Origin: JBBQBQ01 sp038317685
GTDB lineage: Bacteria > Desulfobacterota > Desulfuromonadia > Desulfuromonadales > DDH964
NCBI GenBank assembly: GCA_038317685.1
Contig: JBBQBQ010000130.1
Span: forward strand, 1-9,436
Length of the DNA: 9,436 nucleotides
Direction of reading: 5' to 3'
Of this stretch, positions 1-6,315 are shown piece by piece (position 1 is the stretch's first letter; every line of letters starts with the position of its first letter). A program made the translations under genes and the position numbers. The notes under the pieces are model-generated. The model saw only the letters and a program-made list of their open reading frames with translations, was not told the origin of the DNA and did not search any database.

Positions 1-153
1 ATCCTGATCATCGGCTCGGCAGCCGGGGTGGCGGCCATGGGTCTGGAGAAGATTCACTTCTTCTGGTACGTGAAGAGGATCAGCGGGTTGGCCCTCATCG
101 GCTACTTTGGCGGCATCGCCGCCTATATCCTTCAGTACCGGATGTTCCATTGA
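1..153 (+). CDS. nhaD: NhaD-type Na+/H+ antiporter, C-terminal end (partial)
   Basis: The window opens inside this gene in frame 1, and only the last 50 codons and the TGA are present. The residues read as a glycine/alanine-rich membrane segment (IGSAAGVAAMG), a short polar stretch (LEKIHFFWYVKRIS) and a final hydrophobic helix (ALIGYFGGIAAYILQY). This matches my recollection of the C-terminus of NhaD antiporters in the ArsB/NhaD ion transporter superfamily, which expel Na+ in exchange for protons at the inner membrane. The start and the ion-binding core lie outside the window, so the subfamily call rests on the tail alone. A terminator follows at 184-208, marking the end of this transcription unit. 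A related superfamily member is the main alternative. Confidence 0.75.
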   Translation: MLIIGSAAGVAAMGLEKIHFFWYVKRISGLALIGYFGGIAAYILQYRMFH

Positions 154-183
154 CGGGCTGAAACCACCACAGTGCCCAGGGAG

Positions 184-208
184 GCGGGGAGGCGACTCCC
201 CGCTTTTT
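184..208 (+). terminator. Intrinsic terminator after nhaD, abutting the hemW start codon
   Basis: A perfect 7-bp stem, GCGGGGA (184-190) with TCCCCGC (197-203), encloses a 6-nt loop and is followed by TTTTT (204-208). This is the classic form of a Rho-independent terminator for the antiporter gene upstream. The U-tract ends one base before the hemW ATG at 210. The only Shine-Dalgarno-like purine run before hemW (GGGGAGG, 186-192) lies inside the stem and loop, so the hairpin could also limit hemW translation. Confidence 0.8.
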
Positions 209-209
209 C

Positions 210-1343
210 ATGTTCGGTCTCTACCTCCATATCCCCTTCTGCCGCCAGAAATGCTCCTACTGCGATTTCTACTCGGTGCCGGAGCGCCCCGACCTGCTGG
301 CCGCCTACCCCGGCCTGCTCCGCCGGCAGTTGGACCTCAGCCGTCATTCGGGCCTCTGGACCGGGCCGATCAACAGTGTCTTTTTCGGCGGCGGCACCCC
401 TTCCCTGCTGCCGCCGGAAGCCATTGCGTCGGTCCTGGAAGGCGCCGCCGCGCACTTCGGACTGGCCCCCGGCGCGGAGGTCACCCTGGAAGCCAATCCC
501 GGGACCGTGACGGAGGCGACCCTGGCCGGATACCGGGCGGCGGGGGTCAACCGCCTGTCCCTCGGGATCCAGTCCCTGAACGATCTTGCGCTGCAACGGT
601 TGGGTCGTCTGCATGATGCTGCTGCGGCCCGTCGCGCGGTCGGCTGGGCTCGCGCCGCCGGTTTCACCAACCTCTCCTGCGATCTGATCTACGCCCTTCC
701 GGAACAGGATGCCGCCGCCCTCGACGAGGAAATTGAGGCCCTGCTGGAACTCGCCCCAGAACACCTCTCCACCTATGCCCTGACGGTTGAGGAGGGGACC
801 CCCCTGGCCGCCCAGCATCGCGCCCGGCCCCTTCCGTTCCCCGACGAGGACCTGATTGCAGCCGGCTACCGGCAGCTCGACCGGACCTTGACCGAGGCCG
901 GCTACGAGCACTACGAGATCTCCAACTTCGCCCGTCCCGGCCGTGAATGCCGCCACAATCAGGCCACCTGGCGCCGGGAAGCCTACCTCGGCATCGGCGC
1001 CGGCGCCCATTCCTTTCTCGCTTCCGGCTGGGGACAGCGGCTGGCTGTTCCGGCCGACCTCTCTGCCTATGGGTCTGACCTGACGGCGGGCCTGGACCCG
1101 GCGAAGGTCCTTGAGACCTTCGATCGGCGTGGCGCAATGGCCGAGACCCTCTACCTGGGTTTGCGCACCTCCGCAGGAGTCAGCGAGGCCGACTTCTCTG
1201 CGAACTTCGGCGCCGGCGTCGCCACCGCTTTTGCGGCCGGAGTGCGCCGGGCCGGTCACCGCTTGGCTCTGCGGGACGGCTGTTGGCGCTTCGACCTTTC
1301 CGGCTGGCTCCTCTTTGATCACCTGATCGTTCCCTTTCTTTGA
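210..1343 (+). CDS. hemW: Radical SAM heme chaperone HemW
   Basis: This 377-residue protein belongs to the HemW branch of the HemN-like radical SAM family. HemW binds heme and inserts it into client proteins such as respiratory enzymes; it is often mis-annotated as oxygen-independent coproporphyrinogen oxidase. The 4Fe-4S motif CX3CX2C is C11, C15, C18. It is followed by D19-F20, where true HemN has a fourth cysteine two residues after the third, which favours HemW. Further family motifs are GGGTPS (60-65, SAM binding), EANPGT (94-99), RLSLGIQS (115-122), DLIYALPEQ (158-166), YEISNFARPG (235-244) and the C-terminal HemN block around CRHNQATW (247-254) and GIGAGAHSF (261-269). The ATG at 210 is chosen because family members begin just before the LYLHIPFC block. 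No good ribosome binding site lies at normal spacing; the purine-rich stretch upstream is part of the terminator hairpin. The order hemW-hrcA-grpE-dnaK-dnaJ is also known in Bacillus and other bacteria. Confidence 0.95.
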   Translation: MFGLYLHIPFCRQKCSYCDFYSVPERPDLLAAYPGLLRRQLDLSRHSGLWTGPINSVFFGGGTPSLLPPEAIASVLEGAAAHFGLAPGAEVTLEANPGTVTEATLAGYRAAGVNRLSLGIQSLNDLALQRLGRLHDAAAARRAVGWARAAGFTNLSCDLIYALPEQDAAALDEEIEALLELAPEHLSTYALTVEEGTPLAAQHRARPLPFPDEDLIAAGYRQLDRTLTEAGYEHYEISNFARPGRECRHNQATWRREAYLGIGAGAHSFLASGWGQRLAVPADLSAYGSDLTAGLDPAKVLETFDRRGAMAETLYLGLRTSAGVSEADFSANFGAGVATAFAAGVRRAGHRLALRDGCWRFDLSGWLLFDHLIVPFL

Positions 1344-1367
1344 GCCTTCCCATCACACCGGTGGACC

Positions 1368-1396
1368 TTGACAAAGCCTGGGGGCGTTGTTATGTT
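1368..1396 (+). promoter_or_regulatory. Sigma-70-type promoter of the hrcA-grpE-dnaK operon
   Basis: A perfect -35 box TTGACA (1368-1373) is separated by exactly 17 bp from TATGTT (1391-1396). A TGn extended -10 element precedes it (TGT, 1388-1390). Transcription should start near 1403, which places the CIRCE operator at about +2 onward, the usual position for HrcA repression of a housekeeping-sigma promoter. The promoter starts 24 bp after the hemW stop codon. Confidence 0.85.
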
Positions 1397-1404
1397 GTCT
1401 TCGG

Positions 1405-1431
1405 TTAGCACTCAGGTCCCAAGAGTGCTAA
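1405..1431 (+). promoter_or_regulatory. CIRCE operator (HrcA binding site)
   Basis: The inverted repeat TTAGCACTC (1405-1413), a 9-bp spacer, and GAGTGCTAA (1423-1431) matches the canonical CIRCE consensus at every base of both arms. HrcA, encoded immediately downstream, is known to bind this element and repress chaperone operons until heat titrates its GroEL-dependent activity. The element lies just after the predicted transcription start. In the mRNA it can also form a 9-bp hairpin at the 5' end, which in other species affects message stability. Confidence 0.97.
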
Positions 1432-1441
1432 GGGTAGCTGG

Positions 1442-1469
1442 CAGGCCGGAGCTTCCGGCTTGATTTTTT
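1442..1469 (+). terminator. Terminator-like hairpin in the hrcA leader (possible attenuator)
   Basis: Positions 1442-1450 pair with 1454-1462 (core GCCGGA/TCCGGC, extended by a G-U, an A-U and a C-G pair) around a GCT loop. One A follows, then TTTTTT at 1464-1469. The shape is that of an intrinsic terminator, but it lies between the CIRCE promoter and the hrcA start, where a full stop would silence the operon. It may be a leaky terminator that lowers basal expression or an attenuator. A weaker competing pairing of 1433-1439 with 1450-1456 (one mismatch) would exclude it. Function is inferred from shape only. Confidence 0.55.
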
Positions 1470-1484
1470 GGGACGGTGACGACC

Positions 1485-2525
1485 ATGGCTGAAGACCTAA
1501 ACGAACGGGGTCGAAAGATCCTCGAAGCCATTATCGAGGACTACATCGTCTCGGCCGAACCGGTGGGCTCCCGGGCCATGACCCGGCGCCACCCGCTGTC
1601 CCTTTCTCCGGCCACCGTCCGCAATGTCATGGCCGACTTGGAGGAGATGGGTTACATCATCTCCCCCCACACCTCGTCCGGGCGGGTTCCGACCGAAAAG
1701 GGCTACCGGTTTTATGTCGATTCCCTGCTGCAGACCAGGCATCTGAGCCGAGAGGAACAGCTGCAGATCGAGCAGCATTACCGACTGAAGAGCCTGCGGG
1801 TCGAGGATCTTCTGCAGGAAGCGGGGAAGGCGCTGTCGGCCATCTCCAACTACACCGGTCTGGTCATGGCGCCGCGCTTTACGGCGACGATCTTTCGGCA
1901 TATCGAATTTATCCGGCTTTCCCAGGGACGCATTCTGGCGGTCTTCGTGACCCGTTCGGGGCTGGTGCAGAACAAGCTGATCGAGCATGACAACGATCTT
2001 TCCCATGCAGAGTTGGAACAGATCGGCAACTACCTCACCCGGACCCTCGGAGGGTTGACGATCCAGCAGGTCCGGGCCCACATCGTCTCCGAGATGGGCC
2101 AGGAAAAAGCCCTTTACGACAAGCTGTTGCAGCGCGCCTTGCGGCTATCGCAGGAAGCCCTGAGTGACGAACCGGGGAATCAGATTTTTATCGAGGGGAC
2201 GACCAACATCCTGGACCAGCCCGAGTTCGCGGATGTCGATCGGATGAAGCGGCTCTTCCGGGCCTTCGAACAAAAGAGCCAGCTGGTGGAGCTGCTCGAC
2301 CGTGCCCAGCAGGCTCGAGGGGTGCAGATCTTCATCGGCAGTGAGAGTGAATATAGTGATATCGAGGGGTGCAGCCTGGTCACTGCCGCCTATTCGAACC
2401 GGCGTGGCACCCTGGGCACCCTGGGGGTGATCGGTCCGAGTCGCATGCCCTATGCCATGGTCATCCCCATCGTCGATTACACCGCGCGGCTGGTCAGCCA
2501 GCTGCTTGATGCGGAGGAGAACTGA
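1485..2525 (+). CDS. hrcA: Heat-inducible transcription repressor HrcA
   Basis: HrcA is the repressor that binds CIRCE and controls the class I heat-shock operons; GroEL keeps it active. The product is 346 residues from this ATG, a normal length. Residues 1-75 form the winged helix-turn-helix, with SPATVRNVMADLEEMGY (41-57) as the recognition region and HTSSGRVPTEKGYRFYVD (62-79) as the wing and adjoining conserved block. The GAF-like central and C-terminal parts carry the family motifs RMKRLFRAFEQKSQL and GVIGPSRMPY (314-323). A GTG at 1476 could extend the protein by three residues. The ATG at 1485 is preferred because GTG would have a purine run only two bases upstream. Neither start has a strong ribosome binding site, so low HrcA synthesis is plausible. 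A 9-bp direct repeat (2406-2414 and 2415-2423) encodes GTLGTL near the C-terminus. The stop lies three bases before the grpE start. Confidence 0.96.
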   Translation: MAEDLNERGRKILEAIIEDYIVSAEPVGSRAMTRRHPLSLSPATVRNVMADLEEMGYIISPHTSSGRVPTEKGYRFYVDSLLQTRHLSREEQLQIEQHYRLKSLRVEDLLQEAGKALSAISNYTGLVMAPRFTATIFRHIEFIRLSQGRILAVFVTRSGLVQNKLIEHDNDLSHAELEQIGNYLTRTLGGLTIQQVRAHIVSEMGQEKALYDKLLQRALRLSQEALSDEPGNQIFIEGTTNILDQPEFADVDRMKRLFRAFEQKSQLVELLDRAQQARGVQIFIGSESEYSDIEGCSLVTAAYSNRRGTLGTLGVIGPSRMPYAMVIPIVDYTARLVSQLLDAEEN

Positions 2526-2528
2526 ACG

Positions 2529-3146
2529 GTGGCCAAGAAACGCAAATACGAGGAACAGACCGAGACGCCGGCAGCCGGGAACGCTTCGGGGTTCGCCGCG
2601 GCGGACGCTGTGCAACCTTCCGGCGGCCAGAAACCCTCGGCGAACGACTTGCCGGCAGAACTGACGGCGGCCCAGGAAGAGGCCGCTAAAAACTGGGACC
2701 TTTACCTGCGCTGCCGCGCCGACCTGGAGAATGTCAGAAAGCGCGCCCAGCGCGAGAAGGAAGAATCGGCGCGGTTCGGCAACGAAAACTTGCTGCGAGA
2801 GATTCTGCCGGTCTTCGACAACCTGGAACGGGCGGTCTCCCATGCCCGCGGTGCGGCAGGGTGCGACGACAGCCTGCTGCAGGGGGTCGAGATGACCCTG
2901 GGCCAGTTCGGCAAGGTCTTGGAGCGCTCCGGGGTGACCCCGATTGTTGCTCTCGGCCAGCCCTTCGATCCTTCCCGGCATGAAGCGATGGGGCAGGTCG
3001 AAGCCGCCGACGTGGCACCGAACACCGTCGCTCAGGAGTTGCAGAAGGGTTACCTGCTCAGCGAACGACTGCTGCGGCCGGCGCTGGTTATGATCAGCAA
3101 AGCCCCCGCGGTCACCAGCCACTCAGAAGAGAACCTCGGGACCTGA
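2529..3146 (+). CDS. grpE: Nucleotide exchange factor GrpE
   Basis: GrpE is the cytoplasmic co-chaperone that releases ADP from DnaK; its long helices are thought to act as a thermosensor. The 205-residue protein has a low-complexity N-terminus (about 1-45), a helical dimerisation region containing DLYLRCRADLENVRKR (57-72), ILPVFDNLERA (92-102) and GVEMTLGQF (119-127), then the C-terminal beta-wing domain that contacts DnaK, with FDPSRHEAMGQVE (146-158) and the closing LLRPALVMISK (181-191). The start is GTG at 2529, served by GGAGG at 2513-2517 inside the end of hrcA, with 11 nt spacing. With only three bases between the hrcA stop and this start, translation is probably coupled. The lone N-terminal oddity is the poorly conserved, alanine- and proline-rich tail, which is normal for the family. 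Confidence 0.96.
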   Translation: MAKKRKYEEQTETPAAGNASGFAAADAVQPSGGQKPSANDLPAELTAAQEEAAKNWDLYLRCRADLENVRKRAQREKEESARFGNENLLREILPVFDNLERAVSHARGAAGCDDSLLQGVEMTLGQFGKVLERSGVTPIVALGQPFDPSRHEAMGQVEAADVAPNTVAQELQKGYLLSERLLRPALVMISKAPAVTSHSEENLGT

Positions 3147-3189
3147 CCGAGGGAATTACTCGATTAACCGCAAAAGGAGGATATACAAC

Positions 3190-5097
3190 ATGGGCAAAGT
3201 TATCGGCATCGACCTCGGGACCACCAACTCCTGTGTAGCCGTCATGGAAGGCGGGGAACCGATCGTTATCGCCAACTCGGAAGGCTCCCGCACGACTCCG
3301 TCGATGGTCGCCATTACCGAGAGTGGCGAGCGCCTGGTGGGACAGCAGGCAAAACGCCAGGCGGTCACCAATCCGGAGAACACCCTATTCGCCATCAAGC
3401 GCCTGATCGGCCGCAAGTTTGATTCGGAAGCGGTGCAGCGGGACATCAAGATCAGCCCCTTCAAGATTCTCAAGGCCGACAACGGCGATGCCTGGGTGGA
3501 GGTCCGCGGCAAGCAATACAGCCCCCCGGAGATCTCGGCGATGGTCCTGCAGAAGATGAAGCAGACCGCGGAAGACTACCTCGGCGAAGAGGTGACCGAC
3601 GCGGTCATCACCGTCCCGGCCTACTTCAACGATTCTCAGCGCCAGGCGACCAAGGATGCCGGCAAGATCGCCGGCCTCAACGTGTTGCGCATCATCAACG
3701 AGCCGACCGCCGCCTCCCTCGCCTACGGCCTGGAGAAGAAGAAGGAAGAGAAGATCGCTGTCTTCGACCTTGGCGGCGGGACCTTCGATATTTCGGTCCT
3801 CGAGCTGGGAGATGGCGTCTTCGAAGTCAAATCGACCAACGGCGACACCTTCCTCGGCGGGGAGGATTTTGACCAGAGGATCATCGATTACGTTGCCGAC
3901 GAGTTCAAAAAAGAGCAGGGAATCGATCTTCGGAAGGACAAGATGGCCCTGCAACGCCTCAAGGAGGCCGGGGAAAAGGCCAAGTGCGAGCTCTCCAGCT
4001 CTATGGAGACCGACATCAACCTGCCCTTTATCACCGCCGACCAAAACGGTCCCAAGCACCTCAACATCAAGCTCACCCGGGCCAAGCTGGAGAGCATCTG
4101 TGCCGAACTCCTTGCCCAACTGGTCGAGCCGTGCCGCACCGCCATCAAGGATGCCGGCCTCTCCGCCTCCGAGATCGACGAGGTGATCCTGGTCGGCGGA
4201 ATGACCCGCATGCCGGCCGTGCAGAGGAAGGTTCAGGATATCTTCGGCAAGGTTCCCAACCGCGGGGTCAATCCCGACGAGGTGGTGGCGATCGGCGCCG
4301 CCATCCAGGGTGGGGTCCTCAAGGGTGAAGTCAAGGATGTCCTGCTGCTCGACGTCACCCCCCTCTCTCTCGGCATCGAGACCCTCGGCGGAGTGATGAC
4401 CAAGCTCATCGAGAAGAACACCACCATCCCCTGCAAGAAGAGCCAGGTCTTTTCCACGGCGGCCGACAACCAGCCGGCGGTCTCTGTCCATGTGCTCCAG
4501 GGGGAGCGGGAACTGGCTCCGGACAACAAAACCATCGGCCGTTTCGAATTGGTCGGCATCCCCTCGGCACCCCGCGGCGTCCCGCAGATCGAAGTGACCT
4601 TCGACATCGACGCCAACGGCATTCTGCATGTGGCCGCGAAAGATCTCGGAACCGGCAAGGAGCAGTCGATCCGCATCACGGCCTCCTCCGGTCTCTCCGA
4701 GGAAGAGATTCAGAAAATGGTTCGGGACGCCGAAGCGCATTCCAGCGAAGACAAGCAGAAGCGGGAGCTGATTGAAGTCCGCAACCAGGCCGACGGTCTG
4801 GTGTATACGACCGAAAAATCATTGGAAGAACATGGCAGCAAGGTTGACGAGGAAACCCGCGGCCAAATCCGCAGTGCCCTGGATAACCTCAAGAAAACCA
4901 TGGAAGGGTCCGACGCCGAGGTGATCCGCAAGGAAACCGAGGCGCTGGCCAAGGCCTCCCACAAGCTCGCCGAAGCGATGTACGCCTCGGCTCAGCAGCC
5001 CGAAGGGGGCGCCGGAGGGGACGGGCCGACCGCCTCTGGAGAAGAAAAAGTCGTCGATGCCGAGTTCGAGGAAGTCGACGAGACCAAGAAAAAGTAA
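3190..5097 (+). CDS. dnaK: Molecular chaperone DnaK (Hsp70)
   Basis: DnaK is the ATP-driven Hsp70 that binds exposed hydrophobic segments of unfolded proteins in the cytoplasm. The 635-residue protein is full length. The nucleotide-binding domain shows IDLGTTNS (7-14), the catalytic Lys70 in AIKRLIGR, TVPAYFNDSQRQAT (141-154), NEPTAASLAYG (170-180), DLGGGTFD (193-200) with Thr198 at the autophosphorylation position, and VGGMTRMP (335-342). The interdomain linker VLLLDVTPLSL (384-394) leads into the substrate-binding domain. The helical lid and a disordered glycine-rich tail end in DAEFEEVDETKKK, a typical bacterial EEVD-like tail followed by a few lysines. The ATG has a near-perfect ribosome binding site, AAGGAGG at 3174-3180, nine bases upstream, the strongest in the operon, fitting the high demand for DnaK over its co-chaperones. 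It lies 43 bp after grpE with no promoter or terminator visible between. Confidence 0.99.
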   Translation: MGKVIGIDLGTTNSCVAVMEGGEPIVIANSEGSRTTPSMVAITESGERLVGQQAKRQAVTNPENTLFAIKRLIGRKFDSEAVQRDIKISPFKILKADNGDAWVEVRGKQYSPPEISAMVLQKMKQTAEDYLGEEVTDAVITVPAYFNDSQRQATKDAGKIAGLNVLRIINEPTAASLAYGLEKKKEEKIAVFDLGGGTFDISVLELGDGVFEVKSTNGDTFLGGEDFDQRIIDYVADEFKKEQGIDLRKDKMALQRLKEAGEKAKCELSSSMETDINLPFITADQNGPKHLNIKLTRAKLESICAELLAQLVEPCRTAIKDAGLSASEIDEVILVGGMTRMPAVQRKVQDIFGKVPNRGVNPDEVVAIGAAIQGGVLKGEVKDVLLLDVTPLSLGIETLGGVMTKLIEKNTTIPCKKSQVFSTAADNQPAVSVHVLQGERELAPDNKTIGRFELVGIPSAPRGVPQIEVTFDIDANGILHVAAKDLGTGKEQSIRITASSGLSEEEIQKMVRDAEAHSSEDKQKRELIEVRNQADGLVYTTEKSLEEHGSKVDEETRGQIRSALDNLKKTMEGSDAEVIRKETEALAKASHKLAEAMYASAQQPEGGAGGDGPTASGEEKVVDAEFEEVDETKKK

Positions 5098-5124
5098 GGA
5101 CGACGGTGGTTTCCCCGCAGCTTC

Positions 5125-5150
5125 TAGGGGCGCAGCATGCTGCGCCCCTA
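5125..5150. repeat. Perfect 26-bp GC-rich palindrome (REP-like) between dnaK and dnaJ
   Basis: The 26 bases are identical to their own reverse complement: TAGGGGCGCAG (5125-5135), CATG, CTGCGCCCCTA (5140-5150). In RNA this gives an 11-bp stem with a 4-nt loop. There is no T-run on either side, so it is not a standard intrinsic terminator. Palindromes bounded by TAGGGGCG and CGCCCCTA recur in intergenic regions of many bacteria as I recall, which suggests a dispersed REP-like element; this cannot be shown from one copy. In the dnaK-dnaJ transcript it could protect the dnaK 3' end or reduce dnaJ readthrough. Confidence 0.7.
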
Positions 5151-5166
5151 CCTGTCTTCTGAAAGA

Positions 5167-5182
5167 AAAGGGATAACCCTTT
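5167..5182 (+). promoter_or_regulatory. Hairpin masking the dnaJ ribosome binding site and start (candidate RNA thermometer)
   Basis: AAAGGG (5167-5172) and CCCTTT (5177-5182) form a perfect 6-bp inverted repeat around an ATAA loop. The left arm holds the dnaJ Shine-Dalgarno (AAGG, 5168-5171). The right arm ends with the first two bases of the TTG start codon (5181-5183). A short stem of three A-U and three G-C pairs that hides both sites is the design of simple translational RNA thermometers on heat-shock genes. The fold and its temperature response are inferred, not shown. Confidence 0.5.
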
Positions 5183-6275
5183 GGCAAACGCAAAACGAGA
5201 TTATTACGAGGTCCTGGAGGTCAATCGCAACGCCAGCGAAACGGAGATCAAGAAGGCCTACCGGCGACTGGCGTTACGTTACCACCCCGACAAAAACCCA
5301 GGGGACCAGGCCGCCGAGGAGCGCTTCAAGGAACTCACCGAAGCCTATGCCGTCCTCTCCGATGCCCAGAAACGCGCCACCTATGACCAGTTCGGACATG
5401 CCGGGCTGAATAGCGGCGGCTTTTCCGGAAGTCCTTTCGAGGACATTTTCGGCGACATCTTCGGCGACATCTTCGGGTCAGGTTCGCGGCGCGGTCGTGG
5501 CCGGCGCGGCGATGACCTGCGCTATAATCTCACCGTCAACTTCGAAGAAGCCGCTTTCGGCCTGGAGACCCGGATTCAGATTCCCCGTCATCAGGTCTGT
5601 GAACCCTGCGGTGGGTCCGGAGCCCGGAAGGGGACGAGTCCCAAGACCTGTCCGACCTGTCAGGGAGCGGGACAGGTTCGCTATCAGCAGGGGTTCTTCT
5701 CCCTGACCCGGCCCTGTCAACAGTGCGGAGGTGAAGGGCGGGTCATTGACAGCCCCTGTCCCGAGTGCCGCGGCAGCGGACGGGTGCAGAACCAACGCTC
5801 GCTCTCCCTGAAGATTCCGGCCGGCGTCGAGACCGGCACCCGACTGAAGTTGAGCGGGGAAGGGGATACCGGCAGTCAGGGCGGCTCCCCGGGGGATCTC
5901 TATGTGGTGATTTCCGTCAAGGAGCATCCCCTCTTTACCCGGGAAGGGCAGGAGGTGATCTGTGAGGTGCCGGTCTCCTTCGTGCAGGCGGCGCTTGGCA
6001 CCGAGTTCGAGGTGCCGACCCTGGACGGCAAGGTCAAACTGAAAATTCCCGCCGGAACCCAGCCGGGGAAGGTCTTCAAGCTCGGTGGGAAGGGGATTCC
6101 CCACCTGCAGGGATATGGCCGGGGGGATCATCTGGTGGTGGTGCGGGTCGAAACCCCGACCCGGCTGACCGCCCGGCAGCGGGAGCTGCTGGAAGAGTTT
6201 GCCCGGGAGGGGGGGGAGGAAATCTTCCCCAACGGCAAAGGCTTCTTCGACAAGGTTAAAGAGCTGTTCGGCTGA
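5181..6275 (+). CDS. dnaJ: Chaperone DnaJ (type A Hsp40)
   Basis: DnaJ is the J-domain co-chaperone that hands unfolded clients to DnaK and stimulates its ATPase. The 364-residue protein is a complete class A Hsp40. The J domain (about 5-70) contains YHPDKNP with HPD at 35-37. The Gly/Phe-rich linker (about 71-110) includes a threefold DIFG repeat and an Arg/Gly patch (RRGRGRRG). The zinc-finger region has four CxxCxGxG-type repeats with cysteines at 140/143, 157/160, 179/182 and 193/196. The C-terminal substrate-binding domains follow and include KIPAGVETGTRLKL and a second KIPAGTQPGKVFKL. The start codon is TTG: no upstream in-frame ATG exists, and DnaJ proteins begin a few residues before DYYEVL, as here. 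The ribosome binding site is modest and lies in a hairpin with the start. It is probably co-transcribed with dnaK, across an 83-bp gap. Confidence 0.97.
   Translation: MANAKRDYYEVLEVNRNASETEIKKAYRRLALRYHPDKNPGDQAAEERFKELTEAYAVLSDAQKRATYDQFGHAGLNSGGFSGSPFEDIFGDIFGDIFGSGSRRGRGRRGDDLRYNLTVNFEEAAFGLETRIQIPRHQVCEPCGGSGARKGTSPKTCPTCQGAGQVRYQQGFFSLTRPCQQCGGEGRVIDSPCPECRGSGRVQNQRSLSLKIPAGVETGTRLKLSGEGDTGSQGGSPGDLYVVISVKEHPLFTREGQEVICEVPVSFVQAALGTEFEVPTLDGKVKLKIPAGTQPGKVFKLGGKGIPHLQGYGRGDHLVVVRVETPTRLTARQRELLEEFAREGGEEIFPNGKGFFDKVKELFG
5442..5477 (+). repeat. Threefold 12-bp tandem repeat in the DnaJ Gly/Phe region
   Basis: Three adjacent 12-bp units (5442-5453, 5454-5465, 5466-5477), differing by one base each from the middle copy, encode GACATCTTCGGC-type DIFG repeats. 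The second and third units look like a recent duplication. DIF-type motifs in the G/F linker of DnaJ are known to regulate handover to DnaK, so copy number could matter. Confidence 0.75.
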
Positions 6276-6315
6276 TGAGCCCGGATGCCGTTCAGTCCCA
6301 GCCAGGGAGGAGCAG

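Noticed and set aside
150..178. TTGACG overlapping the nhaD stop codon as a hemW -35 box
   Set aside because: No acceptable -10 box at 16-18 bp spacing (only TGCCCA-like sequence).
132..1322. Long minus-strand open frame of 396 codons opposite hemW
   Set aside because: It mirrors a gene with complete HemW motifs; GC-rich codon use keeps the antisense frame open. The product is low-complexity and matches no family I know.
2145..3122. Minus-strand open frame across hrcA and grpE
   Set aside because: It spans two well-supported genes on the other strand and has no plausible domain or ribosome binding site.
3148..3162. Small inverted repeat CGAG/CTCG between grpE and dnaK
   Set aside because: Only four base pairs with a 7-nt loop and no U-tract; too weak to call a terminator or operator.
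3385..4740. Minus-strand open frame of 451 codons opposite dnaK
   Set aside because: Antisense frames opposite dnaK are a well-known artefact and were once mistaken for an NAD-glutamate dehydrogenase-like gene. Sense-strand evidence is overwhelming.
6199..6315. 39-residue N-terminal extension of the LpoA-like protein overlapping the dnaJ end
   Set aside because: It would bury the signal peptide, and the ATG at 6316 has a strong ribosome binding site right before it.
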